From Flavobacteriaceae bacterium UBA3078 (GTDB lineage: Bacteria; Bacteroidota; Bacteroidia; Flavobacteriales; Flavobacteriaceae), in the NCBI GenBank assembly GCA_002366675.1, contig DFBO01000125.1, positions 31,828 through 51,753 of the forward strand: a stretch of DNA of 19,926 nucleotides. The letters run 5' to 3'. Each line of letters starts with the position of its first letter. Within the stretch, counting starts at the first letter, position 1. A program made the translations under genes and the position numbers. The notes under the pieces were generated by a model. It was not told where the DNA came from, did not search any database, and saw only the letters and a program-made list of their open reading frames with translations. Positions 15,295 to 19,926 of the stretch are shown one piece after another.

Positions 15295-18282
15295 ATGCAG
15301 AATAAAGGATTAGTAAAATTATTTGCAATTTTATTTGGTTTGGTAAGTATTTACCAACTGTCTTTTACATTTAAGGCAAACAGTGTAGAAGGAGAGGCAA
15401 ACGCATTTTCACAAGGCGATGAAGTTAAAGAACGTCAGTATTTAGATTCAATAGCCAACGAAAATGTATATAATTTAGGTATTGCAGAATATACTCACAA
15501 CGAGGTTAAAGAAAACGCTATGAATTTAGGTCTTGACCTAAAAGGTGGTGTTAGTGTTATTCTTCAAGTGTCTGTAAAAGATATCTTAAAAGGATTATCT
15601 AATTATAGTAAAGATCCTGTTTTTAATAAAGCATTAGACGATGCTTCAGAACTTCAAAAAAACAGTCAGAACAGTTATTTAGAAGATTTCTTTATTGCAT
15701 TTGATGCCATAGAAGGAGATACAAAATTAGCTTCACCAGATATTTTTGCTAACAGAAGCTTAAGCGATGAAATAACTTTCGATATGTCTGATGATGAAGT
15801 AGAACCTATCATTACAAGAAAAATTGATGAGTCTATTGTATCTGCATTCGAAGTATTGCGTAAACGTATCGATGAGTTTGGTGTTACTTCACCAAGTATT
15901 CAACGTTTAGGAAACACTGGACGTATCCTTGTAGAACTTCCAGGAGTTAAAGACAAAGAGAGAGCGCTTAAATTACTTCAAAGTACAGCACAATTAGAAT
16001 TCTGGGATGCTTATAAAGGAGAACTTTTTGCAGGTTTCTTAAGTCAAGCAAACGAATTAATTAAAAATATTGAAGCTTCAGAAGAAGAAGCTGTAACAGA
16101 GGAAGTAGTTGAAGAGACTCAAAATTCTGAAGACGATAAGATTGCCGATTTATTAGGTGATGATCCAGACTCATTAGCAATAGAAAACAACCCAATTGGA
16201 AAACTAATTAGAGGATTTGGTTACCAAGGTGGACCAGTTGTTGCTCAATTTGCAATAAAAGATAAAGATCAAGTACTTGAGTATTTAAATATGCCACAAG
16301 TAAGAGCTTTAGTTCCTGCAGAAATGCGTGATGTAAAATTCTTGTTTGGCAAACCAGAAAAGGATAGCGAAATAGTGGAATTATATGCTTTAGTTGGAAA
16401 CAGAGATAATGTGCCACCATTAAGTGGAGCAGTTGTAACAGATGCACGCCAAGAGTATGGACCAACAAGTAAACCAGTTGTGTCTATGCAAATGAATGCT
16501 AAAGGTTCAAAAATCTGGGAAGAAATGACTGGAAAGGCATTTAACCAAGGAAGCCAAATTGCTATCGTTCTTGATAATGTGGTTTATTCTGCACCAGGAG
16601 TTACTACAGGAGCTATTTCTGGAGGTAATTCTCAAATTTCAGGAGACTTTACTTTAAATGAAGCAACCGATTTAGCAAACGTGTTACGTGCAGGTAAATT
16701 ACCAGCTTCTGCAGATATTATTCAAGGTGAAGTTGTTGGACCATCTTTAGGTCAAGAAGCTATAGATAGTGGTAAAATGTCATTTATGATAGCACTTTCT
16801 TTAGTGTTACTATGGATGATTTTCTATTATGGGAAAGCTGGACTTTTTGCTGATATTGCAATGTTATTCAACATCTTATTAATATTTGGAATATTATCTG
16901 GTTTAGGAGCTGTTTTAACACTTCCTGGAATTGCAGGTATTGTATTAACTATTGGTATGTCTGTTGATGCTAACGTACTTATCTTTGAACGTATTCGAGA
17001 AGAATTAGCCAAAGGAAAAGGACAAAAAGAATCAATACAAGATGGTTTTGCTAATGCCTTATCATCAATTTTAGATGCGAATATAACAACAGGTTTAACA
17101 GCATTAATATTATTTATTTTTGGAACAGGACCTATTAAAGGGTTTGCTACTACCTTATTAATTGGTATTGCTACGTCTTTATTTACAGCTATTTTTATTA
17201 CTAGATTAATTGTTGATTGGTATGTTGGAAGAGGAGGGAATTTAGATTTCTCAACAGGAATTACTAAAAATTTATTCAGAAATATCAATATCAACTTCTT
17301 AAAGAAACGTAAAACAGCTTATATCTTTTCAGCTATTTTAATCGTTTTAAGTTTAGGATCATTATTTACAAATGGTTTAGATCAAGGTGTCGATTTTGTT
17401 GGAGGTAGAACTTATCAAGTGCGTTTTGCAAATGATGTAAGCTCATCTGAAATAACAAGTACACTTTCGGCTCCAGAAGTTTTTGGAAGTGCAGATGCTA
17501 AAACTTTTGGAAGTTCAAATCAATTAAAAATTACAACTAAATTTAAAGTTGAAGAAACAGGAACTGAAGTTGATGAAGAATTAAGAAATACCTTGTTTAC
17601 TGCTTTGCAACCACATTTAGATGGTGTTTCTTATGAAGATTTTATAAGTGATGACGAGCATAAGACTGTTGGCTTAATGAAATATTATAAAGTAAGTCCT
17701 ACTATTGCAGATGATATAAAGAGAGCTTCTTTCTGGGCTATTTTAGGATCTTTAATAGTTGTATTCCTATATATCTTATTCCGTTTTAAAAGATGGCAAT
17801 TCTCTCTTGGAGCAGTTGCGGCAGTTTTCCATGATGTACTTATTGTATTAGGTGTTTTCTCTTTAACTTATAAGTTTATGCCTTTTACTATGGAAATAGA
17901 TCAGGCATTTATTGCAGCTATATTAACAGTAATTGGTTACTCGTTAAATGATACAGTAGTTGTGTTCGATAGAATTCGTGAATTCTTTAACGAACATACT
18001 AACTGGCCATTCGATAAAGTAATTAATGCATCATTAAGTAGTACATTAAGTAGAACATTAAATACGTCTTTAACAACATTGGTAGTATTACTTGCTATCT
18101 TTGTTTTTGGTGGAGATTCAATTAGAGGATTCATGTTCGCCTTAATAATTGGTGTTATTGTTGGAACATATTCATCGTTGTTTATTGCAACACCTATTAT
18201 GTACGATTCAGTTAAAAAAGGAGACGCTACAGATTCTTTAAAGAATAAAGTAAAAGAAGAAGTTGAAGAAGCAAAAGCTTAA
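15295..18282 (+). CDS. secDF: Protein translocase subunit SecDF (fused SecD-SecF)
   Basis: Inner-membrane, proton-driven subunit that pulls preproteins through SecYEG. SecD and SecF are fused in one 995-aa chain, usual in Bacteroidota. TM1 is at about 5-23; the periplasmic P1 domain carries LGLDLKGGVSVILQV (78-92) and FEVLRKRIDEFGV. The SecD membrane half (about 495-645) has GMSVDANVLIFERIREE (554-570). The SecF half begins with a TM at about 674-692, has GVDFVGGRTYQVRF (698-711) and the membrane block GYSLNDTVVVFDRIRE (881-896). A strongly acidic, low-complexity segment (about 258-295) interrupts P1. The C-terminus is charged (KNKVKEEVEEAKA). It has its own promoter and faces the lgt cluster across a shared terminator. 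Confidence 0.97.
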   Translation: MQNKGLVKLFAILFGLVSIYQLSFTFKANSVEGEANAFSQGDEVKERQYLDSIANENVYNLGIAEYTHNEVKENAMNLGLDLKGGVSVILQVSVKDILKGLSNYSKDPVFNKALDDASELQKNSQNSYLEDFFIAFDAIEGDTKLASPDIFANRSLSDEITFDMSDDEVEPIITRKIDESIVSAFEVLRKRIDEFGVTSPSIQRLGNTGRILVELPGVKDKERALKLLQSTAQLEFWDAYKGELFAGFLSQANELIKNIEASEEEAVTEEVVEETQNSEDDKIADLLGDDPDSLAIENNPIGKLIRGFGYQGGPVVAQFAIKDKDQVLEYLNMPQVRALVPAEMRDVKFLFGKPEKDSEIVELYALVGNRDNVPPLSGAVVTDARQEYGPTSKPVVSMQMNAKGSKIWEEMTGKAFNQGSQIAIVLDNVVYSAPGVTTGAISGGNSQISGDFTLNEATDLANVLRAGKLPASADIIQGEVVGPSLGQEAIDSGKMSFMIALSLVLLWMIFYYGKAGLFADIAMLFNILLIFGILSGLGAVLTLPGIAGIVLTIGMSVDANVLIFERIREELAKGKGQKESIQDGFANALSSILDANITTGLTALILFIFGTGPIKGFATTLLIGIATSLFTAIFITRLIVDWYVGRGGNLDFSTGITKNLFRNININFLKKRKTAYIFSAILIVLSLGSLFTNGLDQGVDFVGGRTYQVRFANDVSSSEITSTLSAPEVFGSADAKTFGSSNQLKITTKFKVEETGTEVDEELRNTLFTALQPHLDGVSYEDFISDDEHKTVGLMKYYKVSPTIADDIKRASFWAILGSLIVVFLYILFRFKRWQFSLGAVAAVFHDVLIVLGVFSLTYKFMPFTMEIDQAFIAAILTVIGYSLNDTVVVFDRIREFFNEHTNWPFDKVINASLSSTLSRTLNTSLTTLVVLLAIFVFGGDSIRGFMFALIIGVIVGTYSSLFIATPIMYDSVKKGDATDSLKNKVKEEVEEAKA

Positions 18283-18300
18283 TCCTTCTAATTAATATAA

Positions 18301-18336
18301 AAAAAAGCCTTTCAGTTTTAATTGAAAGGCTTTTTT
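18301..18336. terminator. Bidirectional terminator between secDF and the DUF192 gene
   Basis: A perfect 14-bp stem, AAAAAAGCCTTTCA / TGAAAGGCTTTTTT, loop GTTTTAAT. It lies 19 bases after the secDF stop and 22 before the stop of the convergent DUF192 gene, with A/T runs on both sides. Confidence 0.9.
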
Positions 18337-18358
18337 ATGGGATATATTTTTATAAAAA

Positions 18359-18868
18359 TTATTGTTGCAGGTCTGTGTATTGCATACTGTCTCCTTTTTT
18401 TAGTCCCCATTTTTTTACCAATCCTGCATTTACTTCTAGCACATATTTTGCAGGAGCATTAGAAGGTAAAGAAGATTCGTCTAGAGGCTGAGCGTTTTCT
18501 TGAAAACTTACAATAGTCTTGTCCTCATCTAGATAAATTAAATCTAATGGAAACTTTGTGTTTTTCATATAGAATGAACGAGGTTGAAAATTCTTAAAAA
18601 CAAACAACATTCCACGATTTTCTTTCATAGAATTTCTATACATCAAACCAGTCTGTGTATCGTATTCAGTGTCTGCAATTTCAATATTTAATTTAGATAT
18701 AATTGTATCTGTTGAAGACTTGTAAAGTGTTAATTCTCCTTCTTTAGTAAAAGGTATTTCAACAGTTTTAATTATTTTTTTATCTTCCTTGCAGGAAATA
18801 GATAATATTGAAGCTGTAGCAATAGTAATTGTTAAAGGAATAACATGCGTCGCTTTAAAAGACCTCAT
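18359..18868 (-). CDS. DUF192 family lipoprotein
   Basis: A 169-aa protein with a signal peptide of the lipoprotein kind: hydrophobic residues 9-25 then Cys26 (SILSISC), followed by KEDKK. The -3 residue is Ser rather than the preferred Leu/Val, so the lipobox is unusual. The rest is a clear DUF192 domain: TGLMYRNSMKENRGMLFVF, SFYMKNTKFPLDLIYLDED, IVSFQENAQPL and KYVLEVNAGLVKKWGLKKGD. Function is unknown; the fold is a compact beta-barrel, exported. The ATG at 18868 is preferred because it lies one base after the lgt stop; an upstream in-frame ATG (18916) would overlap lgt by 47 bases and spoil the signal peptide. Translational coupling to lgt is likely, and the product is itself a probable Lgt substrate. 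Confidence 0.9.
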   Translation of the reverse strand: MRSFKATHVIPLTITIATASILSISCKEDKKIIKTVEIPFTKEGELTLYKSSTDTIISKLNIEIADTEYDTQTGLMYRNSMKENRGMLFVFKNFQPRSFYMKNTKFPLDLIYLDEDKTIVSFQENAQPLDESSLPSNAPAKYVLEVNAGLVKKWGLKKGDSMQYTDLQQ

Positions 18869-18869
18869 A

Positions 18870-19796
18870 TTAAACTTGAGTTTTTGGTTTGTAAACAAAC
18901 ATAAAATATAAACCAAAAATTATAAAAGGAATACTTAGCATCTGACCAGTGTTCAGGCCTAAAAACGTAATGTATTCTTCTCCTTGAGGTTCTTTTACAA
19001 ACTCCACAAACAATCTAACAGTCCATAAAAGCACTAAAAACAATCCGAATAAAAACCCTTGTTGATTGCCTTTATTTGTTTTAGTATAGAAATACCATAG
19101 AATAATAAATACAAAAACGTAACAGAAGGATTCATATAATTGTGCTGCATGTCTATAAGGAACAGCTTCTAATAAATTTTGAAATTGTGGATTATTAGCA
19201 ATCGCATCATAAGCTGCTTTAGGAGTTTTCATTCCTGTTATTTGCATGGCTTCACCTTTACCATATTCATCTTGAATAAAACGAACACCTAGATTAGAAT
19301 CTGTAACTTTTCCTATAATTTCAGAATTAATAAAATTTCCAATTCTTATAAAAACAGCTCCTGAAGCTACTGGAATAACAATTTTGTCCAGAATCCACAT
19401 TAAAGATTTGTATTTGTATTTTCTTCGGTATAAATACATACCAATAATAATTCCAATGGCTGCTCCATGACTAGCTAAGCCTTGAAAGCCTGTGAATTCA
19501 AATTCTGGATGAAAACGAACAGGTAAAAAGACGCTAAAGAAGTCTTGAGAAAATAATTCAGATTGATAGAATATTACATGTCCCAAACGTGCGCCAAGCA
19601 TGGTAGCAAAAACAGTGTATATAAATAGAGGATCTAAATATTCTAGTTTTACTTTCTCTTTAATAAAAATACGTTTCATGATGTACCAACCCAAAAGGAA
19701 AGCAATAATCCACATCATGCTGTAAAAATGAAGTTTGAAATTTCCAATAATGTCTATTCCAGAAATAGGATTCCAATCGAACTTAAGTAGAAACAT
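18870..19796 (-). CDS. lgt: Prolipoprotein diacylglyceryl transferase
   Basis: Inner-membrane enzyme that transfers diacylglycerol from phosphatidylglycerol to the lipobox Cys, the first step of lipoprotein maturation. The 308-aa protein has seven likely membrane segments. Visible signatures are HFYSMMWIIAF, GARLGHVIFY, GLASHGAAIGI with His110 (E. coli His103), the Lgt signature RIGNFINSEIIG with Arg151 (E. coli Arg143), HAAQLYES and LFVEFVKEPQ with Arg261 near the position of E. coli Arg239. A periplasmic insert (about 175-215: DEYGKGEAMQI, ANNPQFQNLLEAVP) is longer than in E. coli. It is one base upstream of the DUF192 gene and about 70 bases downstream of the apparent yidD end. Confidence 0.96.
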   Translation of the reverse strand: MFLLKFDWNPISGIDIIGNFKLHFYSMMWIIAFLLGWYIMKRIFIKEKVKLEYLDPLFIYTVFATMLGARLGHVIFYQSELFSQDFFSVFLPVRFHPEFEFTGFQGLASHGAAIGIIIGMYLYRRKYKYKSLMWILDKIVIPVASGAVFIRIGNFINSEIIGKVTDSNLGVRFIQDEYGKGEAMQITGMKTPKAAYDAIANNPQFQNLLEAVPYRHAAQLYESFCYVFVFIILWYFYTKTNKGNQQGFLFGLFLVLLWTVRLFVEFVKEPQGEEYITFLGLNTGQMLSIPFIIFGLYFMFVYKPKTQV

Positions 19797-19867
19797 AGGT
19801 TTTATTTTGTGAATGTAAATATATACAAATGAAAATGGATTAAAAAGGAATGTGTTGTAAGGAAATG

Positions 19868-19926
19868 TTATTTTTTATCTAATTTTTCAGGAACTGGATC
19901 ATAACCAGATATTCCTCAAGGCGATG
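19868..19926 (-). pseudogene. yidD: Probable 3' end of yidD, with an in-frame stop (cut by window edge)
   Basis: On the minus strand, in one frame, this reads SP-stop-GISGYDPVPEKLDKK-stop. YidD proteins (membrane-protein insertion efficiency factor) end in CHPWGGSGYDPVP-like sequence, and lgt is a common neighbour in this phylum. The Trp position is TGA (19918-19916); changing TGG to TGA would explain it. TGA is a real stop here (the cupin gene ends in TGA). A nonsense mutation, an indel further upstream or a sequencing error at the edge are all possible, and the identification rests on about 13 residues. Confidence 0.45.

Noticed and set aside
16827..17294. Open frame of 155 codons on the minus strand inside secDF
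   Set aside because: It is antisense to the well-conserved SecD membrane region; composition is that of a shadow frame. The same applies to minus-strand frames at 718-957, 13719-14090, 16208-16468 and 17937-18134, and plus-strand ones at 2452-2856 and 4855-5061.
18869..18916. Longer DUF192 protein from the ATG at 18916
   Set aside because: It would overlap lgt by 47 bases and place 16 polar residues in front of a good signal peptide.
19916..19918. TGA read as tryptophan (alternative genetic code) in yidD
   Set aside because: TGA is used as a normal stop in the cupin gene, and the conserved tryptophans in the other genes are TGG.
1..19926. Mobile element, CRISPR array, tRNA, rRNA, toxin-antitoxin or restriction system
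   Set aside because: No transposase, integrase, repeat-spacer array, CCA-ending cloverleaf, or nuclease/methylase gene was seen on either strand.

Overview
The window looks like chromosomal core sequence from a marine-type member of the Flavobacteriaceae (Bacteroidota). The evidence is AT-rich DNA, AT-rich signal peptides ending in ..FSQ/..NAQ, a type IX secretion C-terminal sorting domain, Bacteroidota-only families (DUF2911, and a probable DUF4412-like protein), a single-chain SecDF fusion, a short GyrB (649 aa), and several promoters with the Bacteroidota -7 element TAnnTTTG instead of a sigma70 -10 box. I see no mobile element, integrase, CRISPR array, rRNA or tRNA. The genetic code is standard: TGA terminates the cupin gene.

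Layout, left to right. (1) 1-110: edge of the window, nothing firmly identified. (2) 110-988: folD (one-carbon metabolism), convergent with a small minus-strand pair, 1999-993, encoding a secreted DUF1579-like protein and a VOC/glyoxalase-fold protein. (3) 2843-2079, minus: rluF, a 23S rRNA pseudouridine synthase, with its own TATCTTTG promoter upstream. (4) 6383-3018, minus: a compact four-gene run of HerA-like DUF853 ATPase, unknown lipoprotein, cupin and alpha/beta hydrolase; the last two overlap by ATGA. (5) 6487-7119, plus: queE (7-deazaguanine synthesis), probably from a leaderless transcript, ending in a bidirectional terminator shared with the convergent DUF2911 gene (7717-7172). (6) 9092-7821, minus: a T9SS-secreted YCF48/BNR-type beta-propeller protein. 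(7) 9290-10954, plus: asnB, with a strong 15-bp terminator hairpin. (8) 10955-11460: the only long gene-less stretch; it carries a nested inverted-repeat structure, helically phased short repeats, a -7 box and a leader hairpin in front of gyrB. (9) 11461-18282, plus: gyrB, mdh, a small secreted protein, then secDF, separated by terminators and promoters. (10) 19796-18359, minus: lgt and a DUF192 lipoprotein one base apart, convergent with secDF across a shared terminator. At the extreme right edge is what looks like the 3' end of yidD, with an in-frame TGA.

How the genes fit together: the right third is an envelope-biogenesis neighbourhood. SecDF drives protein export, Lgt attaches the diacylglyceryl group to lipoproteins, the DUF192 protein carries a lipobox and so should be an Lgt substrate, and YidD is an insertion-efficiency factor. 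The rest is housekeeping metabolism and information processing (FolD, AsnB, Mdh, QueE, RluF, GyrB) with a few uncharacterised envelope proteins. I did not find a convincing new defence or mobile system. The best candidates for something undescribed are the structured asnB-gyrB intergenic region, the leaderless queE arrangement, and the HerA-like ATPase/lipoprotein/cupin/hydrolase operon.
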